This document shows, piece by piece, positions 11,001 through 16,531 of a stretch of DNA of 16,904 nt (within the stretch, counting starts at the first letter, position 1; the number at the start of each line of letters is the position of its first letter). This stretch comes from WHSM01 sp036375165 (GTDB lineage Bacteria > Actinomycetota > Actinomycetes > Mycobacteriales > Micromonosporaceae). The position numbers were made by a program, and so were the translations under genes. The stretch is from contig DASUSI010000135.1 in assembly GCA_036375165.1 (NCBI GenBank), forward strand, positions 1-16,904, read 5' to 3'. Below the pieces are notes generated by a model. It searched no databases, was not told where the DNA came from, and worked only from the letters and a program-made list of their open reading frames with translations.

Positions 11001-14000
11001 CCGCACCTCGGACAGCTCGTGCCCGATCGCCCGTGCCACCTGGTCGGGGTGGGTCCGCGACGACACCTCTACCCAGAGCACGGTCCGGCCGTCAAGTACC
11101 TCGATCTCGGTACGGGCCACGACCGGGGTGCCGTCCTCGGTCTCCCCCAGCTCGTCCGGGGACACCGGCCGCACATCGAGGTCTGCGAACCGGCCGCGTG
11201 CCAGCCGTACCCGTGCTGCCTGGTCCGGGGAGTCGGGAAGCTCCAGGCCGGGGAGTTTTCCCGCCAGGGTCCGGAGCGCTTCCTGAATCTCGGCTCGGTC
11301 CAGGTCGGGCTCGCCGACCGGTCGGGCCTGCGGCTGGAAGTCCGAATCCGGGACGGCGGTCGCGGTGATCTCGCTCTGGGCTCTGGGTTCCGGGTGTCCG
11401 GTCGGGGGTATCCAGATGGCCTGGCCGGGGTGCTCGGGGGCCAGCTCAAGGTCTCTCACCAGGCGGAGTGCCGGTTCTGACAGGTAGCCGGCGGCGACCC
11501 GGTCCCAGTCGAGCCGGCCCAGGCGCGGCAGCTCCACCGCCTTGATCCGCGCCACCAGCGCGGCGGCCTCGGAGCGCAGCCGGGCGGCGTCGTGGGGCCC
11601 GTCGACCGTTCCGGCGAGTTCGGCCAGCTCGTGGGCGATCACATCGAGCTGGGTGAGCTGTCCCCGCAGCCGGCCGTCGAGCGCGGTGGCCCGCCGGAGC
11701 AGCCGGGGCAGCCGCCGGTTGCCTTCCCGCAGCTCGTGAACCCCTTCGGCCAGGGCGTACCCGATCGCCTGCCGGAGCAGGCGGGGGTCGATGTCGGACG
11801 ACACGTCGATGTGCAGCGTGGTCCGCCCCTGGTCCACCTCGGTACGGGTGGCGAGCACGGCCGCGATCCCGGAACCCGGAACCCGTGCCGGAAGCTGACC
11901 CGGCGGGACCGTCCTGACCGAGACATCCACCGACCCGCGGTCACCCAGTTGGTACCCGCCCTGCGGGGTGCCGCCCGTGTCGACCCGCAGGCCAGGCAGT
12001 ACGGAGGTCAGCCAGCTCAGCGCGTCGTAGACCTCGTGTGGACCCACCGCCGACGCCTCAGGCTGGGCCGCCTGGTGGGACTCATAGTGGGACTCATGGT
12101 GGGACTCGGCCGTCGGGGCCGAACCAGGCTCCGCCGCCGGACCGCCGATCAGTTCGGCTTCCAGCTTCAGGATGCCGTTCTCACGCGTCTCGCTGATGAT
12201 CCGGAACTCGGACCCGCGAGGCAGCAGTACCTCCTCTTCGGACGGGTTCGATGACATCGGTCGCAGGTAGATCAGCCGGGCACCGGTGTCCGCGTAGATC
12301 GTGAGTTCGACGTCCTTGAGCCCGAGCCGGGGGTGATGCACGGACGTCGACACCACTCCGTGGTCCGTGAACGTGGCGCCCACCAGGTCGTGGTCCCGAC
12401 CGAACACCGCCTCCGGGTCGTCGAACACCCGGTGCAGCATCACCGGACCGGAGGCCGGTACGGCGTGCCGGAACGCCTCGTCCACCGCGTTCACGATCTC
12501 GGCGTCCCGGTGCGCCGTGGTGGTCAGGATGTCGTCGTCGGCGGGCAGTTCCCGCTCCCGCCAGTACCGTTCGTGCTCCCCCGTGTCGAGCAGGTCATCG
12601 CCGGTCACTCGTTGTTCCGCGGTCGTACCGAGGCTACGGAGCGCGGCGTTGCGGGCCTGGTAGCCGAGGCCGGTCACCCACCCCAGCGCCCACATCACCC
12701 GTTCGGTGATCCCGGACGGCCGGTCTCCGGCCACCCAGTCCCGGCCGTTGCGGATCCGGTCCACGGCCGCCTGCCCGTCCACCGCCTCGGACCGCAGCCG
12801 GGCGTGGCGTCGTTCCACGGCCTCCCTGGCGGACTCGCTCTCCCTGGCAGACTCGGGCGCTGGCCGCTGCTCCGGCGTGGCGTGCAACCGCAGCGCCGCC
12901 CGTACCGAACGGGGCACCACCGCGGACACCGCGACCCGCAGCGGATCTCCGAAGCTGGACTGCTGCGCCTCGGCCTGCGCCCGGTGCGCCCGCTGGCGCG
13001 CGTTGACCTCGTCATGCGCCGCCTGGACCTCGCCGGGCGTGGCCCGGACCGCCCCGGTGTCCTGGTCGCCGGGCTGATCGGTGTCGCCGAAGGGCTGGTC
13101 GGTGACCACCGACACGACCTGCTCGTTCTGATCCCCGTACCGCTGCAGGGTGACGCCGACCACCGGAACGCCGGACTCGCGGAGCCGCTCCACGAACCGT
13201 TGCGTGAAGTCGTGCGTGGGCTGGTAATGGCCGCTGGTGTTGGTCGCGGCGACCAACCGGCCGTTCACCACATGCACCTCGCCGGCCGCCGCGACGGGTC
13301 CGCCCGCCAGGAAGCTGGAGTGCGCGAAGATCAGAGGTGCATCCTGCGGCTGCTGCGTCGGCTTGACGTAGATGTTGCCGGCGGTGTCCATCACGAACTC
13401 GGTGAACCCCGGACCCCGGTACTGGCTGTAGGCCAACCGGGTGTCGACCAGGTTGCCGTCCGCGTCGTAGAGCAGCCCGTCGCGCCCGATCCGTACCCGG
13501 AGCCGGTCGCGTTGCGCCCCGTCCAGGTACCCGACCTGGTTCGTGTCGTACCGGAGGATCTGCTCCGGAAGCGGCTTGGTCGGGTATCTCGGCGCGGTCA
13601 GCGAGCCACCGTCGGCCACAGGTTGCGGGCCGGGGGTATCCGCCGCCGGGTTCCGGGTGACCGCGATCTGAATTTCGGCCGCGCCGTCCTGGCCGCTGCT
13701 CTCCGGCCAGCCACCGGCCCAACCGACCATCCCCGGCGCGGTCTGGTACGCCGGTTCCGGCTGGACATCGGTGTAGAACTCGACACCCGCGACGCCGTCT
13801 GACAGTGGACCCTCCAGGGCACCCACCGTCGGGCGGTCAGCACCGAACACCGCTGACGGCGATGTCGAACGCAGCCGACCGGTCTCCCCGATCTCCCGCG
13901 CCGCGGCAGCGGACTGCCCCGCGCTGGCCAGCCGGTGGAACGGCCCGTACCTCGCCGGCCCGGCTCCGGCCAGCCACTGTGGACGAACCGCGTCCGGACG

Positions 14001-16424
14001 AGCCAGCGCCTCGGCCCGTTTCCGGGCGGGGTCGAACCCGTCCAGGAACACCGGAGGTGGCGCGTCTTCCGGACGGGTACGCAGGAACGCCTCCCGTTCC
14101 GCCGCGGTGTCGGCCCCCGCGAGGGTCACCGCATCCGGGTCGACCGTCACCCCGCCGGTCTCCAACCGGTCCAGGAACTGGTACGTGAACCGCCGCCACA
14201 CCCGGTACGCCCGCACACCCAGGTCGCTGACCGCCACCACACGGCCCTCGTGGACCACGATCGCGACCGCCGCCGCGACATCGCCGCCACCGGCCAGGCT
14301 GCGATGGTCGAACCCGCCGTCCTGGTGCCGGTTCGACATCAGGAGCCGGCCGTCCCGGTCCAGCACGGCGATCGCCGCCGACACGCCGTCCACCACGGTC
14401 TGCCCGTTCCGGGTGTCGAACAGGTCACCGTTCGCGTCGTACACGAGTCCGTCGCGAACCGTGACCTCGAAGCCCCGCCGGGCCGTCTCGTCCAGGAGTA
14501 CGACCCGGTCGTCGCCCTCGAACTCCGGAAGTAACGGCGTCGTCAGCAGCCCCGGCGGCTGCGCGACCCGGTCGAGGTCCGCGGATTCGGCCACCCGGCT
14601 GCCGCCGAGCAGTTCCTCGATCCGGGAACGCGGTGGTACGTGATCCGGCGCGGCCCCTCCGGGCTCACCGCCGTACGCGACGGGTTCCGAACCGGGCGTG
14701 CCACCGTCGTGGAACACCAGCCCGTCGAGCGACCACCCCATGTGCCGGGAGAAGTTGTCCTCGAACTGCCAGCGCTGCACGGTCCGGAACGCGGCGGCAC
14801 GCTCGGCGTCCGTGACCTGCTCCCCCAGGCTGTAGAAACGGAGTCTCGCCTCCCCCAGGTCGGCACCGAGCTGGGTGAGACCACGAATCGCCTGGTAGCC
14901 GTACTCCGGGGTGGGACGGTAGTGCCCACTCCGGTTGTTGATCTCGACCAACCGACCGTTGTGGACCACGACCTCGCCGGCCGCCGCCACCGGCCCCCCG
15001 GCGACCAGGCTGGTGTGGTGCAACCGGCCGACCACCGGGTGCTTCAACGCATAGAACCCGCCGTGCTCGTCCATCACGAAGATCGCGTAGCCGGGGCCGC
15101 TGAGGTCCGTGGCGGCATCCCGGGTGTCGAACGGCCGGCCATCGGAGTCGTAGATCAGCCCGTCGTCCCGCACGTGGACCTGGTGGGCCTGACGTTCCGC
15201 GTCGGTGAGGTGCGTGACGTGGAAGACCACACGCTCGCCGTCGACGACGCGGACCACCTCGTCCCACTGCTCGTCCGGAGGTAGATGCTCCTCGGCGTAC
15301 TCCTCGCGCAGCGGCGTGGTGCGGTAGCTGTCCTGGGGTACGGCCGCCGGGGTCGCGGGGGCGTGGGATGTGATCTCCGGCTCGGGGGCGACCGCGACGT
15401 CCATGCTCACCCCGAGATCGTTGGTCTCCAGCCCAGGACGGTTGCCGGACCACCAGACGTGGCCCGGCAGCGAGCTGTGTCCCGGGTTCGGGGTGACATC
15501 GGTGTAGAACTCGATGCCGACGGTGCCTTCGGGAAGCGGTCCCTCCTTGGCGTGGATCATCGCGTCCGGGCCGAACCAGGGCAGCGACCCGCTGCGCAGC
15601 GCCCCGGAGTCCCGGACCAGAGCAGCCCGTTCCGGGCTCAGCACCTGGTGGAACGGCCCGTACGTTGCCGGCGCGCCGGCCGGCGCAATCCACTGTGGCC
15701 GCACCGGCGATGCGTCCCGGGCCCCAGTGGCGTCGTCCGGGCGGTCCGGGAAGCTGGGGAGTTGGGAGTCGGCGAACTCCCGCTCGAAGGCCGACATGTC
15801 GATGCCGTCCTCGGGACCGGGCGACTCCCCGAGCCGGATCCGCGTGATGTCCTCCAGGAACGTCGAGTCCCGGGGAACCTGGGCCGGGCGGTGGCTGACG
15901 AACCGTCCCGGGTCCGACCGGTCCGACGAGACGACGTTGCCGCTCGCGTCCCGGATCGCACCCGCCACGTAGACCTCGCCGGTCACGGTGATCCAGACCA
16001 GGGTGGTGGGCGCGTCGACGGTGACCCCGAGTTCGTCCGCGAGGTCCCACGCGATCCCGGACGCCGTACTACAGGAGAGCAGGTCGATGGCTGGCGGCTT
16101 CGGCTCAGGGCCACGACTCGCGGGGGCGGCGGACTCCCATTCACTGAGCCGCCGTTCGTAGTCCTGCCACATCTGGCTCGACCTGATGATCCGGGCCAGG
16201 TCCGCCGCGCCGATCCGGCGGTCGCCGAACCACACGCTGTTACGGCTGCCGTGCACTATCACCTGCAACCGACCCGGTCGGCGGTGCACCAGGGCGGCGT
16301 TGCGGCCGTACTGGTCGTCGGTGGTGGTGATGACGAGTTGCCCGGCGCGATCGAGTGCGTACTCATCGATGTAGCTGAGGATGCCCTGAAGCTCGTCCTC
16401 GGTCAGCGGGTCCGGAGCGGACAT
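2019..16424 (-). CDS. Giant multi-domain toxin-like protein with ADP-ribosyltransferase and LysM domains
   Basis: One uninterrupted frame of about 4801 aa. Domains in order: a clan CD peptidase-like HG/C domain (His58, Cys118); RPQW module (241-325); SGHY module (415-505); a degenerate SGHY copy (652-740); second RPQW module (813-900); third SGHY module (976-1070); mono-ADP-ribosyltransferase (1270-1425); two tandem about 195-aa modules (1460-1662, 1712-1904); a helical region with a charged coiled coil (2590-2710); a Gly/Ser-rich beta region (2799-4326); polyproline, then LysM (4612-4670) and a 130-aa tail. No signal peptide is visible. The ART would modify a protein target, and LysM would bind cell-wall N-acetylglucosamine polymers; the whole is best read as a secreted or surface toxin/effector. 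The start is uncertain: ATG 16424 is the first ATG/GTG/TTG after the upstream gene's stop but lacks a clear ribosome binding site. A CTG at 16535, overlapping that stop as CTGA, would add 37 acidic residues. The gene ends 4 bases before the 290-aa gene. Confidence 0.9.
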   Translation of the reverse strand: MSAPDPLTEDELQGILSYIDEYALDRAGQLVITTTDDQYGRNAALVHRRPGRLQVIVHGSRNSVWFGDRRIGAADLARIIRSSQMWQDYERRLSEWESAAPASRGPEPKPPAIDLLSCSTASGIAWDLADELGVTVDAPTTLVWITVTGEVYVAGAIRDASGNVVSSDRSDPGRFVSHRPAQVPRDSTFLEDITRIRLGESPGPEDGIDMSAFEREFADSQLPSFPDRPDDATGARDASPVRPQWIAPAGAPATYGPFHQVLSPERAALVRDSGALRSGSLPWFGPDAMIHAKEGPLPEGTVGIEFYTDVTPNPGHSSLPGHVWWSGNRPGLETNDLGVSMDVAVAPEPEITSHAPATPAAVPQDSYRTTPLREEYAEEHLPPDEQWDEVVRVVDGERVVFHVTHLTDAERQAHQVHVRDDGLIYDSDGRPFDTRDAATDLSGPGYAIFVMDEHGGFYALKHPVVGRLHHTSLVAGGPVAAAGEVVVHNGRLVEINNRSGHYRPTPEYGYQAIRGLTQLGADLGEARLRFYSLGEQVTDAERAAAFRTVQRWQFEDNFSRHMGWSLDGLVFHDGGTPGSEPVAYGGEPGGAAPDHVPPRSRIEELLGGSRVAESADLDRVAQPPGLLTTPLLPEFEGDDRVVLLDETARRGFEVTVRDGLVYDANGDLFDTRNGQTVVDGVSAAIAVLDRDGRLLMSNRHQDGGFDHRSLAGGGDVAAAVAIVVHEGRVVAVSDLGVRAYRVWRRFTYQFLDRLETGGVTVDPDAVTLAGADTAAEREAFLRTRPEDAPPPVFLDGFDPARKRAEALARPDAVRPQWLAGAGPARYGPFHRLASAGQSAAAAREIGETGRLRSTSPSAVFGADRPTVGALEGPLSDGVAGVEFYTDVQPEPAYQTAPGMVGWAGGWPESSGQDGAAEIQIAVTRNPAADTPGPQPVADGGSLTAPRYPTKPLPEQILRYDTNQVGYLDGAQRDRLRVRIGRDGLLYDADGNLVDTRLAYSQYRGPGFTEFVMDTAGNIYVKPTQQPQDAPLIFAHSSFLAGGPVAAAGEVHVVNGRLVAATNTSGHYQPTHDFTQRFVERLRESGVPVVGVTLQRYGDQNEQVVSVVTDQPFGDTDQPGDQDTGAVRATPGEVQAAHDEVNARQRAHRAQAEAQQSSFGDPLRVAVSAVVPRSVRAALRLHATPEQRPAPESARESESAREAVERRHARLRSEAVDGQAAVDRIRNGRDWVAGDRPSGITERVMWALGWVTGLGYQARNAALRSLGTTAEQRVTGDDLLDTGEHERYWRERELPADDDILTTTAHRDAEIVNAVDEAFRHAVPASGPVMLHRVFDDPEAVFGRDHDLVGATFTDHGVVSTSVHHPRLGLKDVELTIYADTGARLIYLRPMSSNPSEEEVLLPRGSEFRIISETRENGILKLEAELIGGPAAEPGSAPTAESHHESHYESHQAAQPEASAVGPHEVYDALSWLTSVLPGLRVDTGGTPQGGYQLGDRGSVDVSVRTVPPGQLPARVPGSGIAAVLATRTEVDQGRTTLHIDVSSDIDPRLLRQAIGYALAEGVHELREGNRRLPRLLRRATALDGRLRGQLTQLDVIAHELAELAGTVDGPHDAARLRSEAAALVARIKAVELPRLGRLDWDRVAAGYLSEPALRLVRDLELAPEHPGQAIWIPPTGHPEPRAQSEITATAVPDSDFQPQARPVGEPDLDRAEIQEALRTLAGKLPGLELPDSPDQAARVRLARGRFADLDVRPVSPDELGETEDGTPVVARTEIEVLDGRTVLWVEVSSRTHPDQVARAIGHELSEVRHGIGRRGQLARLLHQDTIVDGHIEGRFTELEVIASDLAALEGSTADQRAARLREEARTLVGHLRQTELSGLDHRGFDRLLAGHLSDPARRLVGEVTATTVLGAAADVLWQAGIDPYQLVGPGPSPDPAWQQVADALRELRAPEASRPRLYAAAVRFAVEHGAVTTTNPDGSTGRHADPAEMVRLVRYFGQRVAGADGDRTRVLTDLAERLDDAGQRDRMLADLADRLADEQGTLRRLQSRFGVRFESDAAAAYQVRDPRNGVTMLPEAMAGRALKDPAVTRYFRALRTVLDTPQHTVERQLDNGDTEVSLHRISTWRGGGTVTRWGRPVVLTATVIRKPDGTELVRSFHARPDRALATEIRRNLLPETGPTAEEQALRDRAGTALDELVAAGVIRGVEPLDDGRFRITPQHGRPVTVAVAPTPVTVTPGAGRPDPDGPARIVLPADSSADQAAVTQQVVELTRKPRTPLQRLAAKRRGDAPQLGAGRPGRGRLTESDHLEIAQLRIAARTLATATDPAERDAARQSFTDRLVRLGLDQSDPFHQAKRDAIRSQADLMDLVERYGRAHPDQSTLDGITGMPEGEDRADRVRRFAESLLADGLRTVVGDGAAGLATGVTRGPDGDVRLTGPDRDGRLRTQAVNDLRIWLYDRIVQGTGLARLEAETAAVLGADAAQVLGRPRVVGALAALGQRYADPGTDQPTREAVTAVTAEILVDTPQDAWDRPDLPPRARSLVDQVRDDVRRGAFPELAEVADPYSLLRYQDHVNAAREIVDRALDLPGTAPDVAARQQFAAETDELAANLREMATALEERASARADEAQAARDEAAEHREEAAEEPDATGHRDKVSAERRRVAEKEARQQDGIAARHQRIADRYTDAAARARRLADTLAVLAGADPAATVAEAAAETRQAVEDYQAALHELIPPQAAWHAGMPTGQLPQLRELTARVNDLLAANRIDATVTSDQLQTALHAEFRTAASPDGVTLRLGRSSVGEVRIRLRLDNPVEVPGPPMRASENMLGNLSQFGWGGRTLGATAGHSFSAGAAVPVSDLVGAVLPDGVPGTTGTVIDVTKTALRHVMVKLGGGVSWDASVSGSGADFALGGAVVDNRGDSSLYDLRAAWELRVRTGDGWIDGDDVTSGVTGDRPTLRLWVAHPYTEAGPAEPVSMRELEPGREPERTFPEHFASNLEGLAELNDRALALVGPELSRMGSVARQEIHNAIVEDLPVSLGEALSDGGMLRVISDGGRPAALLQVRSELVRVPVDPDDDSAGTRYDAEPVGTPSDLYHQERLRVAFSNAAGSQSVSDSEHVAGTVAPRSPEELPGDGVFGAAATLSPGAGHSEGTSTDRTSINPSVQRYSGHTQGYRIQLSHTVTVELLDGGDGPMTAEPVSGAGLVRMPELDGYRFGLPVDRDAVRLRRGKVLRHKDGSVVLRGEPVRTAGRPLSLPAWLGPYEIAGSGIGLVQGLTGLDEIRDGLQRELQEEGLLPGFDQSGFPVLSTVPMVRAAQLANLREFLTNMSPLRMEAGYDEATQGGILINLVRQRVGHVPEHVTVLVELDQHRERVINLGTTDAQKVVHLDIGSDAVTRTGGESGRVPLNLRGTLDGDVGNVTATPASGGLAAGGLLGRAATWALGRRVNHVTLIENTGEVGILRVDHTVRASILGPDGSRVFLAEAPGHAKLVLPTDMLRGDTPSASSGERTSYRTVRRATLLHLGRRAAAEQQTPQQALWDVIRRVLPNVSRPGSPAYIHLNQFADVRSLIAHPEWLWSDYRTDLAVDPRGMSPTQGMLRIRAERGPSRFLTMASLVLSDINFTMGASSVTLGRNWSADGGLDGSFGVQTGQDGPDQGESPDGASGSATPALSGSRSVSSSDTSTQIYGRERLIVETGMAYVFEMPVDFEVEGLERRFDGRVGQPVRLRSDGHTVVYALPERIALELYGNGELDLPLEQVADAIDRFGHDHLDLDPRVATELLIRYRADLAAVTDPPAGLPDARFHPLAGPLAERLAALRTDVRVPDSVTEPSDKLDFLLEREVRQQRVKLPEHLEHALGQSALEFVELTENGQPVDLADYLMRRVEQVAPDAAWRAPGLWQGLSGLFSGRRWLGHLDDMVRPAGFSKTFTIPVGRFFAERVTVRMTAAFDDPELRATELDQVGLIDQVYGYQETATSESTGWSFGGNLSGSGTEGVAGEPIESLSGGVGVGRGHTATGSFGEQATAIHRIASFQGVDRLGQRVRLTLEVSRSRPFLPKAVQRLGNLLNRGGGTGPVEISGEAIRLVPKGLIDTTASLDPAASPDHAASPDPGGSPDVGLAPMDPARPVPDPRVVTLPEMYGVEATDPGRLRDVVRGELVRRGFLGRDIDQRLEQLDDQLSALAQNAMLHAMDSPEGHVVAELTVPGERDELVQVRVRVTFTDLRQVAPSREDTEQGTVKRVQHTSTEGTRRGRPLPVSRSFGYAHQGSGAGATISTGESASEYSVRTTGNRPESSDFVEGTVETIGVRTHYDVTIVKKEIDRDGGEEVKRRVYLPAAAHGRAYLTVAAHELAAMRERLERGSDRTRWWFGESQNAGGFRALIRRLARRDAGIRGFDLAELLDSARSHPNYVAGEPHVAVAETVRDRLGRRDLRDPRVIRISTRITPDGHSADDAVSVALFLANERGADVVLDILDQDARLRGYRATPGGNLVSQRPQPLPAAVTSQLRLDPGPALDPAVTPDPATNPDPWQRDPLRPRHKDTHPWWRRQYRKGFRIAQPPPAEKFFTYCVLLGVETVAPAVSPPPPPVPPPPPEPPPPPPPAPPGPVTQEPHRYTVAPGDTLWDIAERELGDPFRWPEIYKLNRGRNQRAGGKLVDPDLIHPDWVLELPPRNNGGHHDGGSLSQQPAPPSAPPSNVQQQPAPQPGVTQRPAPSTQLTQQVKPEVRTTPVGVLVIETTLDGARSAQWTLRQPGWVVADGATASGVGLAQAPLLVDRGAAEAAARKLGFVLPSEPELHAMMWG
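2415..2591 (-). other. Domain: LysM
   Basis: Residues 4612-4670, beginning HRYTVAPGDTLWDIAERELG and continuing through PFRWPEIYKLNRGRN to DLIHPDWVLELPP. The TV-x-x-GDTLW-x-IA start, the central N and the PDW-x-L-x-LP end are classic LysM. LysM binds N-acetylglucosamine polymers such as peptidoglycan. Followed by a Pro/Gln-rich linker and an unrecognised tail of about 75 residues. Confidence 0.9.
2592..2702 (-). other. Polyproline hinge
   Basis: Residues about 4575-4611 include runs of five, five and seven consecutive prolines split by Val, Glu or Ala-Pro. This is an extended, rigid spacer immediately before the LysM domain. Such Pro runs stall ribosomes and normally require EF-P for translation. 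A short hydrophobic stretch lies just before it (around FFTYCVLLGV), too weak to call a membrane helix. Confidence 0.8.
3447..8030 (-). repeat. Beta-rich region with about six Gly/Ser hairpin-like units
   Basis: Residues about 2799-4326. Units begin near residues 2799, 3064, 3346, 3597, 3936 and 4211. Most consist of strong beta strands (for example RVTVRMTAAF, RIRLRLDNPV, VQVRVRVTFT) that lead into a 50-80 residue Gly/Ser/Thr-rich stretch with alternating small and apolar residues (for example GWSFGGNLSGSG, GVGVGRGHTATGSF), then a returning strand. The units are too diverged for a confident alignment by eye, and the third has the weakest hairpin. The pattern resembles either stacked beta-sandwich repeats or the hairpins of beta-pore formers. 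Confidence 0.5.
4096..4131 (-). repeat. Two 18-bp tandem repeats (Asp-Pro linker)
   Basis: TCCGGGGACGCGGCA plus three variable bases occurs twice in tandem. It encodes the SPDHAA/SPDPGG type linker between the fifth and sixth beta units of the giant protein. It looks like a slippage-prone spacer. Confidence 0.75.
8295..8657 (-). other. Charged coiled-coil segment
   Basis: Residues about 2590-2710 are an almost uninterrupted run of Ala, Glu, Arg, Asp and Gln with heptad-like spacing of hydrophobics, from a stretch ending ANLREMATALEERA to one ending AARARRLADTLAVLAG. It separates the helical middle of the protein from the beta-rich part and may act as a rigid stalk or oligomerisation element. 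Confidence 0.7.
10713..11291 (-). repeat. Domain repeat: about 195-aa module, copy B
   Basis: Residues about 1712-1904. It matches copy A (alternating strand and helix order, then two helices). It carries AIGHELSEV at His1802-Glu1803-x-x-Glu1806. This resembles a zincin helix but with Glu in place of the second His, so peptidase activity is not supported. I read it as a structural or binding module. Confidence 0.65.
11439..12047 (-). repeat. Domain repeat: about 195-aa module, copy A
   Basis: Residues about 1460-1662. It aligns with copy B through WLTSVLPGL / LAGKLPGLE, ATRTEV...GRTTLHIDVSS / ARTEI...GRTVLWVEVSS, QAIGYALAE / RAIGHELSE and YLSEPALRLV / HLSDPARRLV. The helix that reads HELSE in copy B reads YALAE here, so any metal site on that helix is absent from this copy. 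Family unknown. Confidence 0.65.
12073..12108 (-). repeat. Three 12-bp tandem repeats (ESH-x linker)
   Basis: TGGTGGGACTCA is repeated three times with one or two changes. On the coding strand it encodes ESHH-ESHY-ESHQ, a histidine-rich linker just after the ART domain. It is a likely slippage-expanded spacer, and could weakly bind metal. Confidence 0.8.
12150..12617 (-). other. Domain: mono-ADP-ribosyltransferase (R-S-E class)
   Basis: Residues about 1270-1425. The three ART motifs are present in order and well spaced: VMLHRVF with Arg1332, the strand VVSTSV with Ser1359-Thr-Ser1361, and SEEEVLLPRG with Glu1396-x-Glu1398. A helix-rich lead-in (1283-1325) and a final strand after FRIISET complete the Iota/VIP2/C3-like exoenzyme pattern. 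In this class the Arg and STS shape the NAD+ site, and the second Glu of ExE is catalytic. An ExE rather than QxE usually goes with arginine modification of the target. All key residues are intact, so activity is expected. It is unusual that this domain sits inside, not at the end of, the protein. Confidence 0.85.
13215..13499 (-). repeat. Domain repeat: VAAAGE...SGHY-P module, copy 3
   Basis: Residues about 976-1070. It has RDGLLYDADG (Tyr986), FVMD, HSSFLAGGPVAAAGEVHV and NTSGHYQP (His1066). It is as complete as copy 1, in contrast to the degenerate copy 2. Confidence 0.7.
13725..13988 (-). repeat. Domain repeat: RPQW...EFYTD module, copy 2
   Basis: Residues about 813-900. It has VRPQW (Trp817), RYGPFH, GRLRS, GPLSDGVAGVEFYTDV and a Gly/Trp-rich end (MVGWAGGW), matching copy 1 along its whole length. 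It is followed by another SGHY module, so the RPQW+SGHY pair has been duplicated as a block. Confidence 0.7.
14205..14471 (-). repeat. Domain repeat: SGHY-type module, copy 2 (degenerate)
   Basis: Residues about 652-740. The framework is kept (RDGLVYDANG with Tyr662, FDTR, AVLDRDG, HRSLAGGGDVAAA), but the signature ends are lost: GE becomes AI, and SGHYxP is replaced by LGVRAYRV. Unlike copies 1 and 3 it lacks the conserved Gly-His-Tyr, so it is likely a structural or inactive copy. Confidence 0.65.
14910..15182 (-). repeat. Domain repeat: VAAAGE...SGHY-P module, copy 1
   Basis: Residues about 415-505. The signature runs DGLIYDSDG (Tyr425), FDTR, a FVMD strand, HHTSLVAGGPVAAAGEVVV and NNRSGHYRP (His501). 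The block of HxSxLxGGxVAAAGE followed about 20 residues later by SGHYxP is one I associate with large bacterial toxin and effector proteins, but I cannot name the family. The conserved His residues and Tyr could be functional. Confidence 0.7.
15450..15704 (-). repeat. Domain repeat: RPQW...EFYTD module, copy 1
   Basis: Residues about 241-325. It shares with copy 2 the sequence VRPQW near Trp245, then a YGPFH motif, a GALRS/GRLRS turn, GPL and a VGIEFYTDV strand (Glu305 to Asp309), ending in a Trp-rich stretch (HVWWSGN). I cannot name the family. The close match of two copies about 570 residues apart shows internal duplication. Confidence 0.7.
15915..16424 (-). other. Domain: clan CD (caspase/C80)-like, N-terminal
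   Basis: Residues about 1-170 of the giant protein. A hydrophobic strand runs into His58-Gly59 (LQVIVHGS), and a second ends at Cys118 (PAIDLLSCSTASG). A hydrophobic-HG block followed by a hydrophobic strand ending in Cys is the catalytic dyad pattern of clan CD cysteine peptidases, including the C80 autoprocessing domains of large toxins. The 60-residue spacing is reasonable. A later strand (TTLVWI, then GEVYVAG) would complete the sheet. An inactive relative or another HG/C fold cannot be excluded from sequence alone. Confidence 0.5.
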
Positions 16425-16531
16425 GTCGTCCGGGTCGACGTCCGGACCGGCATCATCCGGGCCGGGCTCTGCCTGCGCCTGACCGAAGTCCTCCCCGAGA
16501 GCTCCGCCTGGTGTCGCGTCGTCCGGCGCAG

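Noticed and set aside
11007..11021. Active zinc metallopeptidase motif in copy B
   Set aside because: The helix reads HELSE, not HExxH, and the other copy lacks it altogether.
8479..13802. Several long plus-strand open frames (8479-10755, 9300-10631, 12333-13802)
   Set aside because: All are antisense to recognised domains of the giant gene, overlap each other or neighbouring shadows, and have compositions typical of GC-rich shadows.
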